This document shows positions 8,667 through 16,739 of a stretch of DNA of 64,000 bases, one piece after another. The stretch comes from Sphingomonas sp. TDK1 (GTDB lineage: Bacteria; Pseudomonadota; Alphaproteobacteria; Sphingomonadales; Sphingomonadaceae). Position 1 is the first letter of the stretch, and each line of letters starts with the position of its first letter. The notes under the pieces were generated by a model. It was given only the letters and a program-made list of their open reading frames with translations, searched no databases and was not told where the DNA came from. The stretch spans positions 1 through 64,000 of the forward strand of contig NZ_LXVY01000001.1 in the NCBI RefSeq assembly GCF_001650735.1. Direction: 5' to 3'. A program made the translations under genes and the position numbers.

Positions 8667-10076
8667 TCATGCGCCGCGCTCCGCGGCCATGCGCGCGATT
8701 GTCGCGCGGTTCAGGATCAGGCGCGAGATTGCGAACGCCAGCGCCAGGTGCATCAAACCGGGAATGACGGTGGACAGCAGCCGGATTCCGGTCAGCGAGA
8801 GGGCCGTCTGATTTCCCGCCCCTGCCTTGTAGGAAACGAGGACGAGGACACCGCTGATCAGCGCCCCGGCCACCGCCCAGGCCAACTTCACGAAGAACTG
8901 ATTGAACGCGAAGCTCATTCCCGATGAGCGCATCCCAAGCTTCCACTCGCCATACTGGTCGGCCAGCTGGATGAGGGTGAAGTGGAGCGGCAGGGTGCAG
9001 CCAAGCACGATACAGCACAGCCCGACCAGCGCCAGCCACAGCGTCGGATAGTCGCCCGGCACGAAGAAAGCGGCAAAGTGCCCGGCGACGAGGATCAGGT
9101 TCACCCAGATGTAGACGCTGCGTACGTCGAACCGCCGGGTAAAGGCCTGCACCAGGATCGACCCGAGAAAGCCTCCGGCCGTCGCGGTGCCGAAGAACAG
9201 CGCCTGATAGGTCGCATCGCCGTTGAGCACATAGGTGATGAAGTAAAGCGCCGCGCCGCCCTTGGTATTGAAGATCGCGATCAGGAGCAACGTCATGAGG
9301 AATGTCCAGCGGAGCTGATCGTTCTTCAGCGTGTTCGCGATCGCCCGCTTCAGCGGCACGTCCGCGGCGTCCGTTGCGGCCACGCGCTCGCGCACAAACA
9401 GGAAGCAGATGAGGAACATGACGACGGCGGCGCCACTAAGGATCGCCACGCCGTCGCGATATCCGCGTACGATATCGTCCCCGCCCAGCGTGCGGACCAG
9501 GATCGGCAGCCCGACCGAGACGCAGAAGGAAGCGACCGCGACCATCGCGAAGCGCACCGACTGGCAGGAAACGCCCTCGCGCTCGCTGTCGGTCATCCGG
9601 GTGATCAGCGCACAATAGGGGACGTTGTTGAGCGAATAGGACAGCGCGAGAAGGAAATAGGTGATCGCGGCATAGGCGACCTTGCCGTCATACTGGAAAT
9701 CTGGCGCCTGGAAGGTCAGAAAGGCGCTAAGTCCTACGGGAATCGCGGTCCAGAGCAGATAGGGGCGAAACCGTCCCCACCGGGTGGAGGTGCGATCCGC
9801 CATGATCCCGATCAGCGGATCCGAGACCGCATCGAAAATGCGCAGCGAAAGGAAGAGGATGCCGACGATCCCCGGCGCCAAGCCAAAAACGTCGGTATAG
9901 TAGAAGGTCAGGAAATTTGCGATCAGACCGGTGACGATCGTACCGCCGGCATCGCCAAAGCCATAGCAGATCTTCTCGAGGAACGGGATGCGCGCCGTCA
10001 CTGCATCACCTTTCTGCCTGTCGCCCGCCGTCACGGCGGGCTTCGCCATCGATGCCGCCATGCCTGCCCCGCTCAT
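8667..10076 (-). CDS. GPH-family sugar:cation symporter (MFS fold)
   Basis: This 469-residue inner-membrane protein has about twelve hydrophobic segments. The motif DAVSDPLIGIMADRT after the second or third segment, followed by GRFRPYLLW, is characteristic of glycoside-pentoside-hexuronide:cation symporters such as XylP and MelB. It should import the small glycoside released outside or in the periplasm. Start ATG 10076 overlaps the stop codon of the GH31 gene (ATGA), showing tight translational coupling. A GPH symporter next to a GH31 enzyme is the arrangement known for alpha-xyloside (isoprimeverose) use, which suggests, but does not prove, a xyloglucan-type substrate. Confidence 0.9.
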   Translation of the reverse strand: MSGAGMAASMAKPAVTAGDRQKGDAVTARIPFLEKICYGFGDAGGTIVTGLIANFLTFYYTDVFGLAPGIVGILFLSLRIFDAVSDPLIGIMADRTSTRWGRFRPYLLWTAIPVGLSAFLTFQAPDFQYDGKVAYAAITYFLLALSYSLNNVPYCALITRMTDSEREGVSCQSVRFAMVAVASFCVSVGLPILVRTLGGDDIVRGYRDGVAILSGAAVVMFLICFLFVRERVAATDAADVPLKRAIANTLKNDQLRWTFLMTLLLIAIFNTKGGAALYFITYVLNGDATYQALFFGTATAGGFLGSILVQAFTRRFDVRSVYIWVNLILVAGHFAAFFVPGDYPTLWLALVGLCCIVLGCTLPLHFTLIQLADQYGEWKLGMRSSGMSFAFNQFFVKLAWAVAGALISGVLVLVSYKAGAGNQTALSLTGIRLLSTVIPGLMHLALAFAISRLILNRATIARMAAERGA

Positions 10077-12181
10077 GCCCCGATCCGCCCCACGACCGGC
10101 CCCCCACTGACCTCGGCGAACGCAGTGGCCACGCCTGCGCCCTCGCGGATGAACACGGGGATGCGCTCTACCGGTGCTGGGCAGGCGATATCGCCGCCAC
10201 CTTCCACCCGCTCCCCGCTCCAGGCGTCGCGCCAATTGCCCTGGGGCAAATAGACGCTGCGCTCGCGCACTCCGGCGGCGGTCACCGGCGCGACCAACAG
10301 GTCGGGACCGAACATATATTGATCGTCGAGCGTCCAGCAGCGCGGATCGTCCGGATAGTCGTAAAACATTGGCCGCATCAGTGGATCGCCATGCTCATGC
10401 GCAGCACGCATCAGCGTTGCGACATAGGGGCGCAGCCGTTCGCGCAGCCCGGCATAGCCGCGCAGGACCTCGAAGACCCGCTCGCCGAAGCTCCACAGCT
10501 CGTTGCCGGCGCCGGTGTCGCATTGCGCGACGCCGTCGCGGAACGGCGCTGCGGGCGGGGTGATCGGATCGCGATGGCCGTGCATCCGCAGGACGGGGGT
10601 GAACACCGCCCATTGGAACCAGCGGATCATCAGCTCGTGAAAGGCCGGATCGTCGATATGGCCGCCATGGAAGCCGCCGATATCCGTCGTCCACCATGGA
10701 ATGCCGGCAAGCCCCATGTTCAGCCCGGCGCTCAGCTGGTTGCGCATCGCCTCGAACGAGCAGTGGATGTCGCCCGACCAGACCAGCGCGCCGTAGCGCT
10801 GGCTACCGGCCCAAGCGCAACGGATCAGGTTGACGATCTCGGTCTCCCCCTCAGCGCGCAACCCGTCGTGAAATGCCTGGGCGAAGTGCAGCGGATAGGC
10901 GTTGCCCACCGACAGCACGCTGCCGCCATGATAGCGATAATTGTCGAAATCATAGACACTGTACTCGGGCTCGGCCTCATCCAACCAGAAGAGGCGGACG
11001 CCCTGCTCGCGGTAGTTCCGCTTCGCAGTGTCCCACAAAAAGGCGCGCGCGCCCGGATTCGTCACATCGATGAAGCGGGTATTGCCGAGAAACTCCTGCT
11101 GCACGTCCAGACCGCGCCTGGCTCGGACCAGATATCCCTTCTCGACGAGCGCAAGATAGTTTTCCGAACGGTGATCGACGGTCGGCCAGATCGAAACGAG
11201 CAGCTCTGTTCCCATCGCCTTGAGCTCGGCGGTCATCGCAGCCGGGTCGGGCCATTCGCGAGGATCGAACCGCCAGTCGCCTTGCACGGGCCAGTGGAAG
11301 AAATCGGCGACGATCACCGCGAGCGGGATGCCTCGCGCATGATAGTCGCGCGCGACCGACAATAGCTCTTCCTGGGTGCGGTAGCGCAACTTGCTCTGCC
11401 AAAGGCCGAGCGCGAATTCCGGCATCATCGGGGCTGTGCCGGTAACCCGCGCATAATTGCGCAGGATCTCGGCAGGCGAGTCTGCCGCGGTGATCCAATA
11501 GTCGATCTCGCGCGCGGCGCGGGCGACCCAGGTCGCGCCATTGGCGGCGAAATGCACCTCGCCCACCGCAGGCATGTTCCACAGGAAGCCATAACCGTGG
11601 CTGGAGACGACGAAGGGCACGCTCGCTTGCGAGTTGCGTTGCGCCAGCTCCAGCGAACACCCGGCGAGATCGAGATTCGGCTGCTGGTACTGGCCCATGC
11701 CATAGAGCCGCTCGCCCGACTTCGCCTCGAACCGCACGGTGATCTGCGCGGCGTCGCCATCGATCACCTTGAACTCGCGGCCCGCCAGTCCGAGCGCGCT
11801 GATCGTGCGGACCTCGTCGGTGCCGACCGTCCAAAACTTGCTGGTCGTGTCGCGCTGCCGCCACTTCTCCTCCAGCAACAGGTCGCCGCGCGCGTTCAGG
11901 AAGCGGACGCGGCCCTGCAGGTCGACTTCGGCGGTGATTCGGCCATGGGTGATGCGGGCAATCGCCCCGCACCGCGTGACGACGGGATCTCCGGCCTCGG
12001 CTCCGCCTTGTTCGAGCAAGGCACCGGGCGCCGCGCCCCCATCGGCGAAGGTCGAGGCGCGCAGGCGCAGGCCGTCGGGGCCATGCGCCTCGATGCGGAG
12101 CCAATCGCCATTGTAAGACCACGTTATCGCACGTGTTTCTAGAACAAGCGTGTCCAAGCGCCCGGATCCTCTCTGCGCCAT
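10073..12181 (-). CDS. GH31 alpha-glycosidase (alpha-xylosidase or alpha-glucosidase)
   Basis: This 702-residue retaining glycosidase has no evident signal peptide, so it is probably cytoplasmic. The GH31 nucleophile is D401 in FWLDEAEPE, and the likely acid/base is D471 in WSGDI. The N-terminal beta-domain contains RLYGMGQYQQ, and WWTTDIGGF follows the catalytic region. The start is not secure. ATG 12181 has no good ribosome-binding site, whereas TTG 12157 has AGAGGA ten bases upstream. It is the first gene of a minus-strand operon with the symporter and the GH-A enzyme. It is divergent from the LacI-type regulator, with a palindrome between them. Alpha-xylosidase is favoured by the GPH neighbour only. 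Confidence 0.9.
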   Translation of the reverse strand: MAQRGSGRLDTLVLETRAITWSYNGDWLRIEAHGPDGLRLRASTFADGGAAPGALLEQGGAEAGDPVVTRCGAIARITHGRITAEVDLQGRVRFLNARGDLLLEEKWRQRDTTSKFWTVGTDEVRTISALGLAGREFKVIDGDAAQITVRFEAKSGERLYGMGQYQQPNLDLAGCSLELAQRNSQASVPFVVSSHGYGFLWNMPAVGEVHFAANGATWVARAAREIDYWITAADSPAEILRNYARVTGTAPMMPEFALGLWQSKLRYRTQEELLSVARDYHARGIPLAVIVADFFHWPVQGDWRFDPREWPDPAAMTAELKAMGTELLVSIWPTVDHRSENYLALVEKGYLVRARRGLDVQQEFLGNTRFIDVTNPGARAFLWDTAKRNYREQGVRLFWLDEAEPEYSVYDFDNYRYHGGSVLSVGNAYPLHFAQAFHDGLRAEGETEIVNLIRCAWAGSQRYGALVWSGDIHCSFEAMRNQLSAGLNMGLAGIPWWTTDIGGFHGGHIDDPAFHELMIRWFQWAVFTPVLRMHGHRDPITPPAAPFRDGVAQCDTGAGNELWSFGERVFEVLRGYAGLRERLRPYVATLMRAAHEHGDPLMRPMFYDYPDDPRCWTLDDQYMFGPDLLVAPVTAAGVRERSVYLPQGNWRDAWSGERVEGGGDIACPAPVERIPVFIREGAGVATAFAEVSGGPVVGRIGA

Positions 12182-12193
12182 TCTGCGATGGCC

Positions 12194-12207
12194 GTAAACG
12201 TTTTCGG
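12194..12207. promoter_or_regulatory. LacI-type operator candidate between GH31 and its regulator
   Basis: CGTAAACGTTTTCG is nearly its own reverse complement and has the central CG usual in LacI-family operators. Twelve contiguous bases of its reverse complement recur at 5951-5962 before the receptor gene. It lies just upstream of the GH31 start and about 90 bases before the regulator start. Confidence 0.55.
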
Positions 12208-12295
12208 ACGATCGATCGGCGCTGTCAATGGGCTTTTGTCAGGGTATTTTTTGGGGCCCTTGTGTGAAGCGCGTCGCGAAGCGATCACAACGCGC

Positions 12296-13363
12296 ATGGA
12301 CATACGCGAACTCGCCCATCATCTGGGACTGTCGATCGGCACGGTCTCGCGTGCGCTGAACGATCGAAAGGACGTAAGCCCCGAAACCCGAAAGCGCGTG
12401 ATCGAAGCAGCGCGTATCCATGGCTATATCCCTAACCAGTCAGGGCGGACGCTGCGCAGCGGTCGGACGGGCACGATCGGATTCATGCTGACCCTCGAGC
12501 ATGACAGCGCGATCCACGGCGACCCGTTCTTCATGGCACTGCTCGAAGGCGTACAGAACGGACTGAGCGAGCATGATCTCGATCTTGCGGTTCTGCTGGC
12601 CCGGAAGGGCGAGGACGCGCTTACCTTCCTGCGGCGACATGTGTCGCGCGGGACGGTGGACGGCTGGGTACTTTCGGGCACGCAGTATGAGGATTCGCGG
12701 ATACCCTTCCTGCTCGACCGCGACATCCCCTTCATCGCACTGGGGCGTACGGAAGCGGCGCGCGACTACGCCTGGATCGACTTGGATTTCGAAGGCGTAG
12801 TCGCCGACGCGATGGGCCTGCTGACGAGCGCGGGGCATCGCCGGATCGGGCTGGTGGCCCCGCCGGCGATGATCAACATCAGCCATGTCGTTGTCGAACG
12901 CTACCGCACGGCGGTGGAGCGCGCCGGCATCGCCTTCGACCCGGCATTGGTCCACCACGGCGATACCGATGAGAGCGACGGCGAAGCGACCGCCAGCGAG
13001 CTGATGGCCCTGCGCGATCGGCCGACCGCGCTACTGCTGATGGGCGAAACCGCACCGGTCGGTGCGTATCGCGCGCTACGCCGCCTTGGGCTGGAACCCG
13101 GGCGCGATGTGGCCGTGATCGGACTGCGCGACAATCCGGCCTGCCGGGCGCTGTCGCCCGACCTCACCTGCTTCTCGCTGGAACTGGGCGATCTGGGACT
13201 GGCGCTCGCCCAAGGCCTGGTTGCGACGCTGCCGGGGCATCGGGGGGCGGGAAAGCCTCTGGTCCAGCAACTCTGGCGGATGAAGTTGCGCTTGGGACAA
13301 AGCCATCTCGCCCCGGTCGGGATTTCGCAAGCCGCGCTCCACGCGACGCTGGATGGTGATTGA
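12296..13363 (+). CDS. LacI-family transcriptional regulator of the GH31/receptor locus
   Basis: This 355-residue regulator has the LacI helix-turn-helix at its very start (MDIRELAHHLGLSIGTVSRALN). The hinge segment (YIPNQSGRTLRSGRT) and a periplasmic-binding-protein-like sugar-sensing core follow. ATG 12296 is chosen because it puts the helix-turn-helix at residues 1-25; the longer frame upstream has no family similarity. It is divergent from the GH31-symporter-GH operon. Together with the palindromes at 12194-12207 and 5953-5974, this makes it the likely repressor of both that operon and the TonB receptor, responding to a sugar from the glycan. Confidence 0.9.
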   Translation: MDIRELAHHLGLSIGTVSRALNDRKDVSPETRKRVIEAARIHGYIPNQSGRTLRSGRTGTIGFMLTLEHDSAIHGDPFFMALLEGVQNGLSEHDLDLAVLLARKGEDALTFLRRHVSRGTVDGWVLSGTQYEDSRIPFLLDRDIPFIALGRTEAARDYAWIDLDFEGVVADAMGLLTSAGHRRIGLVAPPAMINISHVVVERYRTAVERAGIAFDPALVHHGDTDESDGEATASELMALRDRPTALLLMGETAPVGAYRALRRLGLEPGRDVAVIGLRDNPACRALSPDLTCFSLELGDLGLALAQGLVATLPGHRGAGKPLVQQLWRMKLRLGQSHLAPVGISQAALHATLDGD

Positions 13364-13399
13364 GATCTCGGGAAACCCTTGCCGGAGCGGCGCGGAGGC

Positions 13400-13957
13400 T
13401 AGGCGCGATATCGGAAACCGCCGCCCCTGCCCGAAACGCCACCGAGACGCGCTTTCGATCGACGAAGGGCGGAGCCAAACAAGCATCGCGATCGTACGCC
13501 CGTTTTGGTGCTGGCGAGCCGGGCCGCAGCGGCAATGCGGCCGCCATAGCGAACGATGGTCGTTCTGTTTTGCCGCGCCGCCTGCCGAGTCTGGGGGGGG
13601 GCTAGCGCGGCGCTGGCGGCGTCGCCCGAGGCGATCGTGATCGTGCCGTTCGGCCTCATCGCCATCGGCGGAGTCGCGGTTACCGTGCCCAGCCCCTTGA
13701 TCGGCGGCCCGGTAGCGGCGTGGCGCCCTGCTGCGAGGCTTGCCCGCCCTTTCCGGCCTTGATCCCGCCGACGCCGACGGCGATCGAGGTCTGGCGCGCG
13801 TCCCAGGTCTTCCGGTTCTCGAGGTCGCTGGCGTGGGCGTGCCGATAGTCAGGCCGTTCTTCGACGGACCCGCGGTGCCGGCGATCACCGCGCCGATCAG
13901 CGAGGTGTCGCCAACCACGTGAATCGTGAAGCCCTGGTCGCCGGCATCGATGGGGTT
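13400..13957 (-). pseudogene. remnant of a filamentous-haemagglutinin-type exoprotein
   Basis: On the minus strand, downward from 13957, a translation containing [18 protein letters not shown] and [10 protein letters not shown] resembles the haemagglutinin repeats of large two-partner-secreted exoproteins. A second frame continues with [12 protein letters not shown] and TSIAVGVGG, so at least one frameshift separates the pieces. The remainder to about 13400 is Ala/Thr-rich without clear similarity. No intact gene or secretion partner is nearby. This is debris of a much longer adhesin or contact-dependent toxin gene. The assignment rests on recalled repeat patterns. Confidence 0.5.
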
Positions 13958-13965
13958 GCACAACG

Positions 13966-14105
13966 CGCATATGGTTGTAATCGTCTCGCCAGTTGCTCAG
14001 CACCGAGCGGGCATGGCTCAGCGAAGCGAACAGCGTCTCGTTCAGGCATTCGTCCCGCAAGCGACCATTAAAGCTCTCGACATAGCCATTCTGGAGGGGA
14101 GCACG
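13966..14105 (-). pseudogene. IS3-family transposase (OrfB) fragment
   Basis: The minus strand encodes [16 protein letters not shown] followed by [17 protein letters not shown]. This is the segment around the last catalytic glutamate of IS3-family OrfB. Only about 45 codons remain, joined directly to the haemagglutinin remnant. Neither end of the element is recognisable. Confidence 0.75.
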
Positions 14106-14173
14106 CCCACCCCATCTGGTCAGAAGACATCAAGCCGGCCTTGCAGTTTGTAGAGCGCAAATCGATGAACTGG

Positions 14174-14998
14174 CTACCAGGCGAGCTTTGCCGGTAGGAA
14201 TTCGGCGAAAAGATCATCGTAATAAGGCTTTAGCTGGGCCAGATCCGGCTTGGCATGGCCTTTGGAGTAAAGGTCGTATCTATTGAACTCCAGCACCCAT
14301 TTCAGCATGGCGCGATCCTTGTCGTTGCACAGATGATCGTACGCGCCGTGCTTGTGCCACGGATAGAAGGAATGGAAGCGCAGCATATATAGCGCTTCAT
14401 CCTGCAGATATGGCTTCATCACCTCGGCGATATAGCCATCATGGCCGAACGACATATGCACCTTCTCAAGGCCGCAATTGGGTTCGTAGATGCCGTATTT
14501 CGTCTGGTATTCCGGTACGTGGCGATCCGGATTGGCAGCGAAATATTCATGGAAGACAATGTGTTCGGACCAGGCGCAGCCCACCGGATAGGTATCGCCC
14601 ACCACACCCCATTGCGGTTCACCCCATAGGCACAAGCACTTGCCCAGATCGTGTAGAAAGCCCGTCAGGATCATCCATCGCGGCTGTCCGTCACGACGCA
14701 TGGCCTCCGATGTCTGCAACAGATGATCGGTCTGCGACAAATCGGTGTCCGGATCGCTCTCATCGACCAGCGCATTCAGAAACTCGGCGGCCTCCCAGAT
14801 CGACCTTTCTCCCCGCGTCAGGCCGAAATACTCGGCCTCCTTGCGCAGAACATAGTCGACGGTCATCTGCTCGTGGTTGTTGCGATAAAACTGTGCGACA
14901 CCCGGAACGGCAGCCTCGTCATACTGACGAAAATCATCCTCGGCCTTGCCTTCCTTGTACCGGCTTTCGTCAACGGCCTTTGTGGCGTTTGCACCCAT
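14174..14998 (-). CDS. MIOX: myo-inositol oxygenase (MIOX)
   Basis: This enzyme cleaves the myo-inositol ring with O2 to give D-glucuronate, using a di-iron centre. The 274-residue protein matches the MIOX family from end to end (FRQYD, TVDYVLRK, LVDESDPDTDLSQ, GEPQWGVVGDTYPVG, KYGIYEPNCGL). All expected iron ligands are present: H92, H116 and D117 (LHDLGK), H186 (SFGHD), H209 (RFHSFYPWH) and D242 (YDLYSK). Start 14998 has AGAGGA nine bases upstream; ATG 15016 lacks a site. The length is close to the animal enzyme, which has about 285 residues. It is divergent from a transporter and LacI regulator. MIOX is best known from eukaryotes and is less common in bacteria, so this points to acquisition of a specialised module. 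Its base composition looks less GC-rich than its neighbours. Confidence 0.95.
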   Translation of the reverse strand: MGANATKAVDESRYKEGKAEDDFRQYDEAAVPGVAQFYRNNHEQMTVDYVLRKEAEYFGLTRGERSIWEAAEFLNALVDESDPDTDLSQTDHLLQTSEAMRRDGQPRWMILTGFLHDLGKCLCLWGEPQWGVVGDTYPVGCAWSEHIVFHEYFAANPDRHVPEYQTKYGIYEPNCGLEKVHMSFGHDGYIAEVMKPYLQDEALYMLRFHSFYPWHKHGAYDHLCNDKDRAMLKWVLEFNRYDLYSKGHAKPDLAQLKPYYDDLFAEFLPAKLAW

Positions 14999-15033
14999 CG
15001 TTCCGCATCCTCTCATCGTGGTCTGCTCTGCAA

Positions 15034-15049
15034 ACGTTATCGGTTACGT
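15034..15049. promoter_or_regulatory. LacI-type operator candidate, MIOX-proximal
   Basis: ACGTTATCGGTTACGT is a pseudo-palindrome with a central CG. It lies 36 bases upstream of the MIOX start. It matches the site at 15124-15139 at 13 of 16 positions, and the two sites are 90 bases apart. Confidence 0.65.
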
Positions 15050-15111
15050 AAGAGAGTATCGCAAGTCGACGAGGAGCTCAACAACCCCTCGACCAGGCTA
15101 TCAGGGGCTTC

Positions 15112-15139
15112 TTGACACATCGGGCGTTATCGGTAACGC
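15112..15139 (+). promoter_or_regulatory. promoter -35 box with overlapping LacI-type operator
   Basis: A consensus TTGACA (15112-15117) is followed at once by the perfect-armed palindrome GCGTTA-TCGG-TAACGC (15124-15139). The operator fills the spacer and reaches the expected -10 region, for which no good TATAAT match is visible. A repressor bound here would block the rightward promoter for the small membrane protein and transporter genes. The LacI gene at 16740 is the natural candidate. Confidence 0.65.
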
Positions 15140-15202
15140 TTCACAGCTGGCCTAAACCTTCCTTCAAAGAGAAGCGTGAGCCAACAGGAAACGAGGATGC
15201 GA

Positions 15203-15322
15203 ATGAACGAACGGCACGCGACGAGTGCGTCCATGGCGCGCGCGGTTTTAACGGATATTCAGTTCTGGATTCCCGCGCTGGTTCTGGCCGGCGGCATCCT
15301 TCTTCTTGCGATGATCAAATAA
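15203..15322 (+). CDS. 39-residue single-span membrane peptide
   Basis: ATG 15203 opens a 39-codon frame ending at TAA 15320-15322. GAGGA lies about seven bases upstream; an in-frame ATG at 15197 is also possible. The N-terminal 20 residues are polar. The rest (FWIPALVLAGGILLLAMIK) is one hydrophobic span ending in lysine. It lies between the operator-controlled promoter and the transporter gene, 49 bases before the latter. Its position and sequence suggest a small accessory subunit of the transporter. I know no family for it, and its reality depends on expression data. Confidence 0.55.
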   Translation: MNERHATSASMARAVLTDIQFWIPALVLAGGILLLAMIK

Positions 15323-15371
15323 ACACGCCCTCGAAGGCGGATACAATCTCAGGAAAGAAAGGAGCGCCATC

Positions 15372-16655
15372 ATGGCGTCTTCACAAGATACGGCTGCGGC
15401 ATCGGCCAACCCGCAACACATGCTGGGGGTTTTGTGCGGCTTGGCGGCCGGCGCCTGGCTTGGCGCGGCGGAAGCGCCGACCAAATTGGTATCGGCGGGT
15501 TTTTCTCCTTTCGCCATTTCCCTGTGCATGGTGGTCGGCGTCTTCACCGCTCGCTGGACTTTTCCCACCCTGATGAAGGGCACGGGCTTTGTGTTTTCGG
15601 ACATCGCGTCCAAGCCGCACCTGATCCTCTGGGGCCTTCTGGCCGGCGCCTTATGGGCGGTTGCCAATACGCTGACCGTCTTTGCCATTCGCGATGTGGG
15701 CCTCGCTACGGCGTTCCCGCTGTGGAACACCAACTCCCTGATCGGGCTGCTTTGGGGCTGGCTGCTGTTCCGGGAAATGCGAGGAGCAGGCGCTCGAACC
15801 ATCGGCAAGGTGGTACTTGGGACGCTGGCGATCATCGCCGCCGCCATCATGCTGGGCTTCAGCACGCTGCACGATGCGGGCGCATCCCCACACGCCGCCC
15901 GCGGCCTCGCCGCGGCAGCAGGCGCCAGCCTGATGTGGGGCACGATGTATGTTCCCTATCGCAAAGCCTATCTGAGCGGGATGAGCCCGCTTTCGTTCGT
16001 CACGATCTTCACGATTGGCGAACTGGGCACAATGCTGGCCCTGACATGGTGCTTCGACGGCGGCCCGAACTCCTCCGCCTTGCAGCTTCTGCACCATCGT
16101 GAAGTACTGTTCTGGCTGTTTCTGGGTGGCTTTGTGTGGGTGATCGGCGACCTGTTTCAGCAATACGCCACCAAATATCTCGGCATCAGCCGCGGCATTC
16201 CACTGTCCAATACCAATCAGTTGTGGGGACTGGCCTGGGGGGCGCTGGTGTTTGGCGAGCTGGCGGCTGCCGACAGCGCGCATATCGGACTGGTTGTTGG
16301 CGGCTCGCTGCTCATGATCCTGGGGGCGCTGGCCATCAGCACGGCGACAGCGGGTGCGGATGAGATGACCAGCCGCGATGCGGCCTTGCAACGCGAATGC
16401 GACCGCTATGGCCTTGCCTATGGTGATGCACGAAACGCCCAACACGGCGAAGGCGCCAAGGAATCGGGCAAACGGCGGTGGTGGGACTGGGCCATCGTGG
16501 CCGTCGCCGTATCGCTATTCCTCTGGTTTGCCTCGGATGCGGCCGTGCCGCCGCTGATGATGCATTGGGAATGGGTTGCCGTGCTTTGCGCCATGCTGCT
16601 TGCGACGCTGGCGGCGGGCTGCTGGGCGTTGTGGACGCGGACGCGCTTCAATTAA
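15372..16655 (+). CDS. GRP-type sugar/polyol transporter
   Basis: This 427-residue integral membrane protein has about ten hydrophobic segments. Most are in the first 320 residues, followed by a hydrophilic insert (about 325-365) and two more spans at the end. The internal duplication, AFPLWNTNSLIGLLWGWLLF in the first half and IPLSNTNQLWGLAWGALVF in the second, is typical of the glucose/ribose uptake (GRP) branch of the drug/metabolite superfamily. It is divergent from MIOX, under an operator-overlapped promoter, and is followed by a LacI regulator. Inositol or a related polyol is therefore the likely cargo. The start ATG 15372 has AGGAG (15359-15363) eight bases upstream. Confidence 0.85.
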   Translation: MASSQDTAAASANPQHMLGVLCGLAAGAWLGAAEAPTKLVSAGFSPFAISLCMVVGVFTARWTFPTLMKGTGFVFSDIASKPHLILWGLLAGALWAVANTLTVFAIRDVGLATAFPLWNTNSLIGLLWGWLLFREMRGAGARTIGKVVLGTLAIIAAAIMLGFSTLHDAGASPHAARGLAAAAGASLMWGTMYVPYRKAYLSGMSPLSFVTIFTIGELGTMLALTWCFDGGPNSSALQLLHHREVLFWLFLGGFVWVIGDLFQQYATKYLGISRGIPLSNTNQLWGLAWGALVFGELAAADSAHIGLVVGGSLLMILGALAISTATAGADEMTSRDAALQRECDRYGLAYGDARNAQHGEGAKESGKRRWWDWAIVAVAVSLFLWFASDAAVPPLMMHWEWVAVLCAMLLATLAAGCWALWTRTRFN

Positions 16656-16739
16656 GCCCCCGCCTGCTGTCTGGACGCCGTCGAGGGAGTGTGCGCATAG
16701 ACGAAGCATCCGGTTCAACGTCGTTGAAAAGCTCCCCTG

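Noticed and set aside
12188-12295. Upstream in-frame start of the first LacI regulator
   Set aside because: The additional 36 residues have no similarity to LacI proteins and overlap the operator region; the helix-turn-helix starts at ATG 12296.
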